Position numbers and translations under genes: made by a program
Notes under the pieces: model-generated
The model's database searches: none
Seen by the model: only the letters and a program-made list of their open reading frames with translations
Told to the model about the DNA's origin: nothing
From: Microvirga brassicacearum
GTDB taxonomy: Bacteria; Pseudomonadota; Alphaproteobacteria; Rhizobiales; Beijerinckiaceae
Direction of reading: 5' to 3'
Assembly: GCF_008757455.1 (NCBI RefSeq)
Contig: NZ_VCMV01000013.1
Coordinates: 323,237-387,236, forward strand
DNA: 64,000 nt
Shown: positions 1 to 8,592 of the stretch, in pieces
How positions within the stretch are numbered: the first letter of the stretch is position 1
Layout: each line of letters opens with the position of its first letter

Positions 1-2
1 TG

Positions 3-926
3 ATCGACGCGAAGCTGATCAAGGAGGCGCGCCGTTTCGTCACCGTCGGTTCGAAAGGGGCGATGGATCGGCTGAACCCGCTGAACAACCTGCGCATCCC
101 CGCAACCGTGTTCGCCGCGTTGATCTTTGTTTTCAGCGTCGCGGTGCCTTTGTCGGTTCTGTTTCTCTCAACGGTGATGAAGATTCCGGCCCGGTTCGAC
201 GCCGACAACTTCACCCTGGATTATTGGATCGGAACGGATCTGAACACGGTCGCGCTGCAAACCGGAATCCTGCTCAGCCCGGACCTGTGGAATGCGGCCT
301 GGAACAGCCTGCGGATCGTTGGTGTGGCTTCCATCGTGTCCGGCTTGCTGGGATTGCTGGTGGGCTATGTGGTGGCGCGTACCCCGGTTCAGCCGCTGGC
401 GACATTCCTGCGGCAGGTGACATTCCTGCCTTATCTCGTACCGGGCATCGCGTTCGCCACCGCCTACCTCTCGCTGTTCGCAGTTCCGCGAGGACCTGTT
501 CCCGCGCTTTACGGCACGACGCTAATCTTGATGCTGGCGCTGATCGCGGACCAGATGCCCTACGCGTCGCGGGCCGGGATCGCCGCCATGATGCAGCTCG
601 GGAAAGAGCCGGAGGAAGCGGCCCAGATTGCCGGTGCAGGTTGGTCTCGCCGGATGATCTCGATCATCATACCCATTCAGAAGGGCTCACTGGTGACGGG
701 GATTCTGCTTCCCTTCATTTCGGGCATCAAGGGCCTGAGTCTTTTCGTGGTGCTTGCAGTCCCGAGTACTGACGTGCTGACCACCTTCTCGTTGAGGCTT
801 GTGGATTATCACTACACGCAGGCGGCAAACGCCGTCGTGCTCATCATCGCGGCGATTGCGTATCTCGGTACGCTGCTAGGCCAGAAGCTCACAAGGACCA
901 ATCTCGCGCAAGGACTGGGAAACTGA
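3..926 (+). CDS. Fbp/Afu-type ABC transporter permease, C-terminal part (5' truncated)
   Basis: Inner-membrane permease of an ABC importer. The reading frame is open from base 3 with no stop, and the first visible residues (KEARRFVTVGSKG) look like the cytoplasmic linker between the two halves of FbpB/ThiP-type double permeases, so this is probably the second half of a roughly 550-residue protein that begins outside the window. An in-frame ATG lies at 63 but is probably internal. About six hydrophobic segments are visible. The EAA loop that contacts the ATPase is at about 613-675 (EEAAQIAGAGWSRR). The gene ends 1 bp before the ATPase gene. Family: iron(III), phosphonate or sugar-phosphate importers; substrate unknown. 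Confidence 0.85.
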   Translation: MDAKLIKEARRFVTVGSKGAMDRLNPLNNLRIPATVFAALIFVFSVAVPLSVLFLSTVMKIPARFDADNFTLDYWIGTDLNTVALQTGILLSPDLWNAAWNSLRIVGVASIVSGLLGLLVGYVVARTPVQPLATFLRQVTFLPYLVPGIAFATAYLSLFAVPRGPVPALYGTTLILMLALIADQMPYASRAGIAAMMQLGKEPEEAAQIAGAGWSRRMISIIIPIQKGSLVTGILLPFISGIKGLSLFVVLAVPSTDVLTTFSLRLVDYHYTQAANAVVLIIAAIAYLGTLLGQKLTRTNLAQGLGN

Positions 927-927
927 C

Positions 928-2064
928 ATGCCAAAGATCAACCTTCGCGGCGTCGAGAAGAACTACGGTGCCAATGCGGCGAATGCCGTCGCGAATCTCG
1001 ATCTCGAGATCGGCGACGGGGAATTCATGTGCCTGCTTGGACCTTCCGGTTGCGGAAAGACCACCACGCTCCGAATGATTGCCGGCCTTGAACATCTCAC
1101 GGACGGGGAGATTCAGGTCGGCTCGCGTGTGGTCGACTCGGTCACAGCGGGTGTGTTCGTCCCGCCGGAGAAACGAGAGATGGGCCTGGTCTTCCAGAGC
1201 TACGCGCTCTGGCCGCATCTGACCATCGAGCGCAATACCGATTTCGGCCTGAGGCTCCGCAACCTGCCCAAGGCCGAACGGGAAGAGCGGGTCGGCAAGG
1301 TAATGAAGACGCTCGGAATCGAAGAGTACCGGCATCGCTATCCGTCGCAGCTTTCCGGCGGTCAGCAGCAGCGGGTTGCACTTGCCCGTATGCTCGCGGT
1401 CAATCCAGAGGTGCTTCTCCTCGATGAGCCGCTGTCCAATCTCGACGCCGCATTGCGCCTCGAAATGCGCGCTGAGCTGAAGCGGCTGCACCGTGAATTC
1501 AAGACGACAATCGTCTTCGTCACACACGATCAGTGGGAGGCGATGACCCTGGCAACGACGATTGCGGTGATGAGCGCCGGCATGCTTCAGCAGGTGGGAA
1601 CACCGAACGACATCTACGATCGGCCTGCCAACCGGTTCGTGGCGCAGTTCGTCGGCAACCCCCCGATCAATATCCTTGAGCTCGCTGCCGGGTCGCCAGC
1701 GGATCTCGTCGTTCGCGCGAGGAGCTATTTCCAACAGCGCTACGCACAGATCGAGGATATTGGCTCGGTCGGCATTCGTCCGGAAGCGATCCGCATCGTT
1801 GGCCCGAAAACGCCAGTGCCCGAGGACGCGTTCGCGGGCTCGGCCGAGGTGAGCGGCATCCTGCCAACAGGCGGAAGCTGGATCATCGAACTGTCGACGG
1901 CTGGAGAAAAGTTGTTTCTGACGACCCATCAGGCGCCCGAGATCGAGGTTGGCGCCATGGTCGAGTTCTTCGTCAAGCCGAAAACGCTGCATGTCTTCGA
2001 TGGGGCTGGCCGACGATCAAAAACTGCCGATCGGCTCTTGAACCCGGCGGTACTGCACTCGTGA
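928..2064 (+). CDS. ABC transporter ATP-binding protein (Fbp/PotA type)
   Basis: Energy-coupling ATPase for the adjoining permease, 378 aa, a normal length for the CUT1/Fbp class. Visible motifs are Walker A GPSGCGKTT (residues about 38-46), signature LSGGQQQRVALAR (about 140), Walker B LLLDEP (about 160) and the switch histidine in FVTHDQ. After residue 240 there is a TOBE-like C-terminal domain (IRPEAIRIV). The gene sits 1 bp after the permease and 27 bp before the first binding protein, so it is in the same operon. The sequence alone does not show the substrate. The many phosphatases downstream suggest a phosphorylated solute rather than iron. Confidence 0.93.
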   Translation: MPKINLRGVEKNYGANAANAVANLDLEIGDGEFMCLLGPSGCGKTTTLRMIAGLEHLTDGEIQVGSRVVDSVTAGVFVPPEKREMGLVFQSYALWPHLTIERNTDFGLRLRNLPKAEREERVGKVMKTLGIEEYRHRYPSQLSGGQQQRVALARMLAVNPEVLLLDEPLSNLDAALRLEMRAELKRLHREFKTTIVFVTHDQWEAMTLATTIAVMSAGMLQQVGTPNDIYDRPANRFVAQFVGNPPINILELAAGSPADLVVRARSYFQQRYAQIEDIGSVGIRPEAIRIVGPKTPVPEDAFAGSAEVSGILPTGGSWIIELSTAGEKLFLTTHQAPEIEVGAMVEFFVKPKTLHVFDGAGRRSKTADRLLNPAVLHS

Positions 2065-2091
2065 CATGAGAGATTTACCGGGAGGACGACA

Positions 2092-3222
2092 ATGGCGAGT
2101 AACATGACAAGAAACCTGAGCCGACTTGCTTTTTGCACATTGATGGTTGGATTGTCCGCTTCGGGTGCGGCAAAGGCGCAGGATGCGTTCAACCTCAATG
2201 CGCTGATCGAGGCGGCGAAAAAGGAACCTCCGATCAGCGTATCGTCGACGACGGGCAAGATCGTGCAGCAGGCCCAGGCGTTCACGAAGAAATACGGCGT
2301 CCAGGCTACCGGCACCAAGGCGAACGCGGCGACGCAGCTCGAAATCGTGATCCGCGAGGCGCAGGCCAAGAATGTCCAGGTAGACGTGCTTCAGATCAGT
2401 GACGTGCCTGCCGGAGTCGCGCAGCTTTTGCCGAAGGGCTTTGTCGAAAGCTGGCTGCCTCCCGATCTCGCCGCGAATGTTGCGGCGATCTACCAAAACC
2501 CTCTCGTGATCTCCAACGAGGCGAATGTTTGGGCCTACAACACGCAGATCTACAGCAGCTGCCCGGTCAAGAACATCTGGGAGCTGACGGAGGCGAAGTG
2601 GAAGGGCAAGGTCGCGCTGCAGGATCCGCTCGACAAGGCTTCCTATGTGGACTGGTTCAATCAGTTGGCCGAGCATGCGGACGACAAGGTCAGAGCGGCC
2701 TACAAGGAATTCTACGGCAAGGATCTCAAGTCGGACGAATCGACCGCCACCGCCGCCTGGGTAAAGGCCTTCGCCGCCAACGGCCCGCTTTTGACGGACG
2801 CGGACGAGGGAGCAGCGCAGGCCGTCGGGGCTCCCGGGCAGAAGGAACCCTTCATGGGCCTAGTGAGTTCGGCAAAGTTTCGAAACAATACGGATTCCGG
2901 CGCAAAACTCGGTCTCTGCACCGGACTGAAGCCCTTCGCTGGCTGGATGTATCCGAGCCTCGGTCTGATCGCCAAGGGGACAGACAGTCCTAACGCCGCG
3001 AAGCTCTTTATTCACTATCTCCTGACGGAGGAGGGCATCGCCCCGCAGGCGGTCGACGGCAAGATCTCGACCAACAAGGACGCCAAGCTGCCGGTGGACG
3101 AACCCTCCGGAATCGGCAAGGCGCTCGAGCAGATTTTCCCCTACAGCGCGACGACGGCGACGAAGGACTGGGATTTCCGTCAGGACTGGCAGGATTTGTG
3201 GCGGGTGAACTATCGGAAATAG
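2092..3222 (+). CDS. Periplasmic substrate-binding protein (Fbp/AfuA-like), paralog 1
   Basis: Extracytoplasmic solute receptor of the ABC importer, 376 aa. A Sec signal peptide is visible, with probable cleavage after residue 29 (AKA before QDAF). A clear Shine-Dalgarno (gggaggacgac) precedes the ATG. The body fits the type-2 periplasmic binding fold of the iron/AfuA/phosphonate family. Two cysteines, in SSCPVKN and GLCTGLK, are conserved in the next gene and could form a disulfide. It is closely related along its length to the gene at 3311, so the importer has two receptors. AfuA relatives bind hexose phosphates, which would suit the phosphatase genes downstream; that is inference. Confidence 0.9.
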   Translation: MASNMTRNLSRLAFCTLMVGLSASGAAKAQDAFNLNALIEAAKKEPPISVSSTTGKIVQQAQAFTKKYGVQATGTKANAATQLEIVIREAQAKNVQVDVLQISDVPAGVAQLLPKGFVESWLPPDLAANVAAIYQNPLVISNEANVWAYNTQIYSSCPVKNIWELTEAKWKGKVALQDPLDKASYVDWFNQLAEHADDKVRAAYKEFYGKDLKSDESTATAAWVKAFAANGPLLTDADEGAAQAVGAPGQKEPFMGLVSSAKFRNNTDSGAKLGLCTGLKPFAGWMYPSLGLIAKGTDSPNAAKLFIHYLLTEEGIAPQAVDGKISTNKDAKLPVDEPSGIGKALEQIFPYSATTATKDWDFRQDWQDLWRVNYRK

Positions 3223-3310
3223 CAACGCAATCTCCCGTCGGCACTGATCGGTCCGCGGTGGGGAGGATGATATGGACAAGACATTCGTTAAAATCGCCGG
3301 AGGCGTCAGG

Positions 3311-4426
3311 ATGAATCGGCTCGTAAACGTCTTTGCCGGCCTGCTTGGAGCCTGCTTTTTCCTGGCTCTTCCGGCATCTGCCGAAGAACCATTCCACCTC
3401 GATGCACTGGTGAGGGCCGCCAAGGCAGAGCCACCGATCAATATCTATGACAGCACCGGCAAGATCGTCGAGATGGCCGAAAACTTCTCGAAGAAGTACG
3501 GGCTCAAGGCAACAGGCATCAAGGTTTCGGCCTCTGGCCAGCTCGAGATGATCATCCGCGAGGCACAGGCCAAGAACGTGAGGGGCGACGTCGTGCTGAT
3601 TACCGATGCGCCCGCAGGATTGGCCCAGCTCCTGCCGCAGAAGTTCGTCCAGAGCTGGCTACCTCCCGACATGACGGAGAAAATTGCGAAGCAATTCCAG
3701 GATCCGTTGGCGATCACCACCAACGCCAATGTATGGGCCTATAACACCGAGGTCTACAAATCCTGCCCCGTCAAAAATCTTTGGGAACTGACTGAACCGA
3801 AATGGAAAGGCAAAGTCGCCTTCTACGATCCGCTCTCGAAAGGCACATACTCGGACTGGTTCAACCAGATGGAGACGCACGGCGATGAGAAGATGGCTGC
3901 AGCCTACACGGCGCAGTTCGGCAAGGATCTGGAGAAGGGTAAGGAAAGTGCGACAGCCGCGTGGATCAAAGCCTTTGCGGCCAATGGCCCCCTCGTATCC
4001 GACAGCGACGACGCGATTTCGGAGGCGATCGGAGCACCCGGACAGAAGGAACCGTTCTTCGGCCTCCTGAGCTCGGCAAAGTTTCGAGACAACACCGACA
4101 AAGGTTACAAGCTCGGACTCTGCACGGAACTCGGCCCGTGGCCGGGCTGGACCTACGTCAAGCTCGGACTGATCGCCACCGGCACGAAGAGCCCCAACCT
4201 GGCGAAGCTCTTCATCCACTACATCCTCACGGAAGAGGGGATCGCGCCACAGGTCGTCGACGGCAAGCTGCCCACCAATTCCTCGATCGGCCTGCCGGCA
4301 GGCGAGCCATCGGGAATCGGCAGAATTCTCGACCGGCTCCAGCAATACGACGCTTCAACGGCGCTCGCCGACTGGGATGCGCGCCAGGACTGGCAGGATT
4401 TATGGCGGGTCAATTACAAAAAATAG
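3311..4426 (+). CDS. Periplasmic substrate-binding protein (Fbp/AfuA-like), paralog 2
   Basis: Second receptor for the same importer, 371 aa from the ATG at 3311. An in-frame ATG at 3272 would add 13 charged residues in front of the signal peptide. The 3311 start gives a normal Sec signal (MNRLVNVF... ASA, cleavage near residue 24). It shares blocks with paralog 1 throughout: STGKIV, IIREAQAKNV, NANVWAYNT, SCPVKNLWELTE, ATAAWIKAFAANGPL, GAPGQKEPF and a QDWQDLWRVNY C-terminus. This looks like a tandem duplication followed by divergence, so the two receptors may differ in ligand range. Confidence 0.9.
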   Translation: MNRLVNVFAGLLGACFFLALPASAEEPFHLDALVRAAKAEPPINIYDSTGKIVEMAENFSKKYGLKATGIKVSASGQLEMIIREAQAKNVRGDVVLITDAPAGLAQLLPQKFVQSWLPPDMTEKIAKQFQDPLAITTNANVWAYNTEVYKSCPVKNLWELTEPKWKGKVAFYDPLSKGTYSDWFNQMETHGDEKMAAAYTAQFGKDLEKGKESATAAWIKAFAANGPLVSDSDDAISEAIGAPGQKEPFFGLLSSAKFRDNTDKGYKLGLCTELGPWPGWTYVKLGLIATGTKSPNLAKLFIHYILTEEGIAPQVVDGKLPTNSSIGLPAGEPSGIGRILDRLQQYDASTALADWDARQDWQDLWRVNYKK

Positions 4427-4496
4427 GATGATCGAAGATGAGGGCGGGGGACGCTTCGGCTTCTCCGCCCTGCTTGTCGGTTCTGTACGGGTGATC

Positions 4497-5345
4497 ATGT
4501 CTACCTTCATCGAATCTTCTCAGCTCCTCGACATCGCCCGAAAGGCGGCCCTGACCGTGGGAGAACCGCTTCGGATGGCGTTTCGCACGCCGATGGACTA
4601 CGAGTACAAGCGCGACCTGCATGATATTGTGACCATTCACGACCGTGCGTCCGAAGAGCGGATCCGTTCCATCATCTTCTCCGAGATTCCAGATTCAACA
4701 TTTGTTGGCGAGGAGGGCGGCAAGGAGGGCGACGGTGCCGTCGTCTGGTACGTCGATCCGATCGATGGGACGTCGAACTTCGCCAGTGGCATTGCGCATT
4801 GGTGCGTATCGATTGCGGCCGCCGTAGAAGGCGAACTCGTGGCCGGCGTCATTTTCGATCCGATTGCGGGAAACCTGTTTTCGGCAGATCTAGGCGGCGC
4901 CAGGCTGAATGATGTTCCGATCATGTGTCGAGCACGGGTGGATGAGGGGAAAGCGGTTCTCCTCACAGGCTTTCCGAACGCTCGGCATGTCAGGGACGTG
5001 GGGGACAGAGCCTTTGGTGCCCAGGCAGAGCTGCTCGATTCCTGCCATGCCGTTCGCAACCTCGGCAGCGGCGCGCTGCATCTTGCCCATCTTGCAGCAG
5101 GCTGGGCCGACGCCACGATGGGCCTGTCGACCAATCCCTGGGACGTGGCCGCGGGCATCTTGATCTTGCGGCAGGCGGGAGGGCGCTTTGTCGGACTTGA
5201 CAATGGCAGGATGCTCGAACCGGCATTTCTGGCGCCCGACTATTTTGCCCACGGGGGTGAAGCCGCGTATCCGACTCTTGAACGTGTGACCTATGCATTA
5301 TCGGCGCGCGAAGCCGCACCGAAACAACGGGAGATAGCCGGATGA
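4497..5345 (+). CDS. Inositol-monophosphatase family protein 1
   Basis: Predicted Mg2+-dependent phosphomonoesterase, 282 aa. The metal-binding motifs of the IMPase fold are present: GEEGG (about residue 70), DPIDGTSNFASG (about 88-99) and NPWDVAAG near the C-terminus. Start: an ATG at 4428 is also in frame, but the IMPase fold begins at STFIESS, so 4497 was chosen; neither start has a strong ribosome site. It overlaps the next gene by 4 bp (ATGA) and lies 70 bp after the second binding protein, in the same operon. It is closely similar to the gene at 6154. The substrate could be an inositol, sugar or nucleotide phosphate. Confidence 0.9.
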   Translation: MSTFIESSQLLDIARKAALTVGEPLRMAFRTPMDYEYKRDLHDIVTIHDRASEERIRSIIFSEIPDSTFVGEEGGKEGDGAVVWYVDPIDGTSNFASGIAHWCVSIAAAVEGELVAGVIFDPIAGNLFSADLGGARLNDVPIMCRARVDEGKAVLLTGFPNARHVRDVGDRAFGAQAELLDSCHAVRNLGSGALHLAHLAAGWADATMGLSTNPWDVAAGILILRQAGGRFVGLDNGRMLEPAFLAPDYFAHGGEAAYPTLERVTYALSAREAAPKQREIAG

Positions 5346-6157
5346 TGAAGACAAAAGTTGTGTCCGGGAAAAAGCTCACCGTGCCGAGGGCGTTGTTGCT
5401 TGATTTCGGCGGGGTCATCGTCGAAACATCGCGAGTTCCTGGTTGGGAAGCACGGCTGGCGAGACACATTCATGAGCTGCTGGCCGATCTGAAACCAGCT
5501 GTGGATTCGCACGACGTGGAACAGATCGCGAGCGACATCAAGGCAGGGTGCACGGCCGATTCCCATTGGAAGAATGCGATGTCGCGGCCGTTTGCGCCAC
5601 GCGAGCTCCGGCAAGAGGAGTTCTGGGGCGATTTTGTTGCCGCCGACTGGCCGCAAAAGTCTCGGGACGCGGTCGTCCAACAAGCATCCGATCTCTGCCG
5701 CCGAATGGGCAACATGCGCAGCACGCGTGCCTTGCGGGATGGCATCCTCGACCTTCTGGATATCGCCGAGGCCGCGGGCGTCCAGCTCGGCATCGTCAGT
5801 AATGCTCTTTCCGGACAGGTTCACCTCGATTTCCTCCAGGAGCGTGGGTTGACCTCCCGCTTCGCCGTCGAGATCCATAGCGATGCCGCCGGTGTACGAA
5901 AGCCCAATCCCGAGATGATTCTGCTCGCCGTCCGCAGACTCGGTCTCGTGCCGTCGGAGGCGTGGTATGTGGGAGACAATTTCGACCGTGACGTGTTGTG
6001 CGGCAAAAGGGCAGGCATCGGTGGCAATATCTTGATGGAGGCGGAGGGAACTTATCACATGCCATACGATCTCAAGGTCGCGCCCGACGCCATCATCGCT
6101 GGCCCGCGCGAGCTGATACAGCTGTTTCAGAATGCGCAGCGCGGGAAAGCCGCATGA
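5342..6157 (+). CDS. HAD-superfamily hydrolase
   Basis: Haloacid-dehalogenase-type phosphatase, 271 aa. Motif I is LLDFGGVIVETS (about residues 20-31), with glycine in place of the second aspartate, as in some HAD-IA phosphatases. Motif II is the serine of IVSNA, motif III the lysine of VRKPNPEM and motif IV VGDNFDRDV. A cap insertion of about 100 residues follows motif I. It is translationally coupled on both sides through 4-bp overlaps with two IMPase-like genes, so the three are probably made together. Reaction: hydrolysis of a small phosphate monoester, substrate unknown. Confidence 0.88.
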   Translation: MMKTKVVSGKKLTVPRALLLDFGGVIVETSRVPGWEARLARHIHELLADLKPAVDSHDVEQIASDIKAGCTADSHWKNAMSRPFAPRELRQEEFWGDFVAADWPQKSRDAVVQQASDLCRRMGNMRSTRALRDGILDLLDIAEAAGVQLGIVSNALSGQVHLDFLQERGLTSRFAVEIHSDAAGVRKPNPEMILLAVRRLGLVPSEAWYVGDNFDRDVLCGKRAGIGGNILMEAEGTYHMPYDLKVAPDAIIAGPRELIQLFQNAQRGKAA

Positions 6158-7002
6158 GCGGCGTGCTGGAATCGATTCGGCTAAAGGATATTGCGATCCG
6201 CGCGGCGCTTTCGGTGCGCGAGCCGCTTCTGGCGGGCTTCCGCTCGACGATGACCGTCGACTACAAGGCCGATCACCATGACGTGGTGACCCGGCATGAC
6301 AAGGAATCCGAGGCGACGATCCGGGCGTTCATCCTGGGTGAGGCTCCCGATTCGATCATCGTCGGAGAGGAAGCCGGATCGAGCGGAGACGGTCGCCTCC
6401 AATGGTATGTCGATCCAATCGACGGAACATCCAATTTCGCGAGCGGCATTGCGTTCTGGTGCGTGTCGATCGGCGCCGCGATTGATGACCATATCGTGGC
6501 TGGTGTCATCTACGACCCTGTTGCCGACAACTTGTTTTCAGCCGACCTCACCGGCGCATGGCTCAACGGCGAGCCGCTCCGCTCACGCGCGGTCGCGGAT
6601 GAGTCCCGTGCGACGCTGATCACGGGATATCCAGTCGCGCGGGACTTTCGCATTGACGGCCGAAGCCGTGCTCTGGAGCATTTCGCAACGCTGGCGGAGA
6701 AATTCTCCACCCTGCGGCGGCCGGGAAGCGCAGCACTCAGCATTGCCCACGTCGCCGCAGGCTGGGCGGACGCGGCGGCGGGTTTCGGTGTCAATGCCTG
6801 GGACGTCACTGCGGCCATCCTGATCCTGCGGCAGGCGGGCGGGATCTATCGTCCTTTCCCACTTGGAAAAGTCGATATCGCAGCGCCCGCGCAATTCTGC
6901 CCTGGATACATCGCGACCGGGACGGGCGCGAATTACCCGACGCTGGCCGAAGTTGCCGAGAACATTTCAAACGGGCGCACTGCACAGATGCGGAACTCGT
7001 GA
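6154..7002 (+). CDS. Inositol-monophosphatase family protein 2
   Basis: Second IMPase-like phosphatase, 282 aa, with the same length and motif spacing as the one at 4497: GEEAG, DPIDGTSNFASGIAFWCVSIGAA and NAWDVTAAILILRQAGG. The start is the ATG at 6154, which overlaps the HAD stop by 4 bp and aligns with the start of paralog 1; the frame is open further upstream but only inside the HAD gene. The pair around the HAD gene probably arose by duplication. It differs from paralog 1 mainly in the substrate-facing middle and C-terminal part. Confidence 0.9.
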   Translation: MSGVLESIRLKDIAIRAALSVREPLLAGFRSTMTVDYKADHHDVVTRHDKESEATIRAFILGEAPDSIIVGEEAGSSGDGRLQWYVDPIDGTSNFASGIAFWCVSIGAAIDDHIVAGVIYDPVADNLFSADLTGAWLNGEPLRSRAVADESRATLITGYPVARDFRIDGRSRALEHFATLAEKFSTLRRPGSAALSIAHVAAGWADAAAGFGVNAWDVTAAILILRQAGGIYRPFPLGKVDIAAPAQFCPGYIATGTGANYPTLAEVAENISNGRTAQMRNS

Positions 7003-7093
7003 TGATGACCCGTGGCCCCTCCAGAGATTGACGTTGACCTGCTTGCACACCTGTGCAATTTGGGCCTTGCGCAACCAACCCGGAACAGAATTG

Positions 7094-7909
7094 ATGAACA
7101 TTCGCTCGTCCGCCAGACTGGAAGACGCGGTTGCAGATCTTGACAGGCGCGAAGCTCTCTGTCGCGACATGATACGATCGGCAGGGGAGATCGCTCTTGC
7201 GGGTTTTGCGACAGGCGACGCAGTCGGCGCGGCCATGAAGGGCCCACAGGATTTCCTCACCGAGTCCGACGGGGCCGTCGAGCGTCATCTGAAGCAGCGG
7301 ATCAGCGCGGAATTCCCCCAGGATGGATTTCTGGGCGAGGAATCCGGCGGCGGGATCGAACCCAGCCTGTGGGTGGTGGATCCGATTGACGGAACGGCGA
7401 ACTTCGCGCGCGGGATCCCTCATTTCTGCATTTCGGTGGCTTATGTTGCCAACGGGCTTGTCGAACTGGGTGCCATCTACAATCCTGGTCTCGACGAGCT
7501 CCATTTCGCGCGCCGCGGGCGCGGAGCGACCAGAAACGGCCAGCCGATCAAAGTGGCCGCCACGGCCGATTATGACCGCGCCTGCGTCGAACTCGGCTGG
7601 TCGCCCAGGGTGCCGAACGGACGATACCTCGCGGTCCTCGACGATATCCTGACCCGTGGCGCCAATGTACGCCGCGGTGCATCCGGAGCTCTGGCGCTCG
7701 CCTTCGTCGCCGACGGTCGGTCAGATGCCTATGCGGAACTCCATATGCATCCCTGGGATTGCCTTGGGGGATTGCTTCTGGTCGAGGAAGCCGGCGGAGT
7801 AACGGCGCCCTTTCTCGAACGCAACGGCCTGAGTGACGGCGGAGCCGTTCTCGCTTCCTGCCCGGGCATCGCACAGGGCATGAGCGAGGCGACAGGCATC
7901 CGCTTGTAA
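7094..7909 (+). CDS. Inositol-monophosphatase family protein 3
   Basis: Third IMPase-fold phosphatase, 271 aa, more distant from the first two and closer to ordinary SuhB-like proteins. Metal-site motifs are GEESGG, VDPIDGTANFARGIPHFCIS and HPWDCLGGLLLVEEAGG. The start is the ATG at 7094 (MNIRSSARLEDAV); the frame is open upstream but that stretch reads as out-of-frame sequence of the preceding gene. The 91-bp gap before it may hold a secondary promoter, though I see no clear one. The gene lies 15 bp before the tyrosine-phosphatase-like gene. Confidence 0.9.
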   Translation: MNIRSSARLEDAVADLDRREALCRDMIRSAGEIALAGFATGDAVGAAMKGPQDFLTESDGAVERHLKQRISAEFPQDGFLGEESGGGIEPSLWVVDPIDGTANFARGIPHFCISVAYVANGLVELGAIYNPGLDELHFARRGRGATRNGQPIKVAATADYDRACVELGWSPRVPNGRYLAVLDDILTRGANVRRGASGALALAFVADGRSDAYAELHMHPWDCLGGLLLVEEAGGVTAPFLERNGLSDGGAVLASCPGIAQGMSEATGIRL

Positions 7910-7924
7910 GGACTGGGGAGCACC

Positions 7925-8584
7925 ATGAGAATGCGGGAAGACAGTCCGAGATACGAACGCCCGGCACTGAGCCTGATCGAAGAACACGTACAGCCATACG
8001 GGGCCGGCCTTTATATCGGAGGCATGGAGGGAGCCGGCGATCTCGCCGCGCTCAAGGCCAGGAACATCACGACGGTCGTCAATTGCGCGGTGAATCTCGA
8101 CTTGAACTACGCGACCGAGCGTTTCCCCGGGGCTGCTGATCCCGAGGCGATCTATGGAATCGGGGCCGTGCGTTATTACAAACTGGGCCTCGTCGACGGC
8201 CACGGAAATCCCGAAACCATGATGCTCGCGGGATTCTACCTGTTACGGGGCGCATTCTCCCAGAAGCTTCCGGAGCGAGCGACATATCCGCGCCGAGAGC
8301 AAGGGAATGTGCTCGTCAATTGCCGCGCAGGCCGCAGCCGCTCCGTGGCGCTGGCGGCCTTGTTCCTGCATGTGGAGATGCCACAAATGTACCCGGAATT
8401 AGAGGCCGCGCTCGACCATGTGCGCCGGAGGCGGGAGCTGCGTGCCGACGAATGGTTCGAAACTCCTAAGCCGATGCTTGTCGGCGCGGCCCTGCGGGCG
8501 CGCGACTGGATCGCCAGGATCGACGCCGAGGCTGTTTCTGCCGGCGGCGCCGCGGACGACTATGCCCGCGCCGCGAATGGTTGA
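7925..8584 (+). CDS. Dual-specificity / tyrosine phosphatase-like protein
   Basis: Predicted cysteine-dependent phosphatase, 219 aa. The P-loop is VNCRAGRSRSVAL (about residues 128-140), which satisfies the CX5R signature, with the usual preceding histidine replaced by asparagine. A possible general-acid aspartate lies in VDGHGNP (about 91). This is a Cys-based phosphatase fold, unrelated to its neighbours. A ribosome site (ggggagcacc) precedes the ATG. It could act on protein phosphotyrosine, but the company of small-molecule phosphatases favours a metabolite such as an inositol phosphate; that is inference. Confidence 0.82.
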   Translation: MRMREDSPRYERPALSLIEEHVQPYGAGLYIGGMEGAGDLAALKARNITTVVNCAVNLDLNYATERFPGAADPEAIYGIGAVRYYKLGLVDGHGNPETMMLAGFYLLRGAFSQKLPERATYPRREQGNVLVNCRAGRSRSVALAALFLHVEMPQMYPELEAALDHVRRRRELRADEWFETPKPMLVGAALRARDWIARIDAEAVSAGGAADDYARAANG

Positions 8585-8592
8585 GCCCCGGC

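Noticed and set aside
889-1992. Long minus-strand frame of 367 codons opposite the first ATPase gene
   Set aside because: It is antisense to a gene with all ABC motifs, is rich in Arg, His and Asp as expected from a shadow of GC-rich coding sequence, and has no family resemblance.
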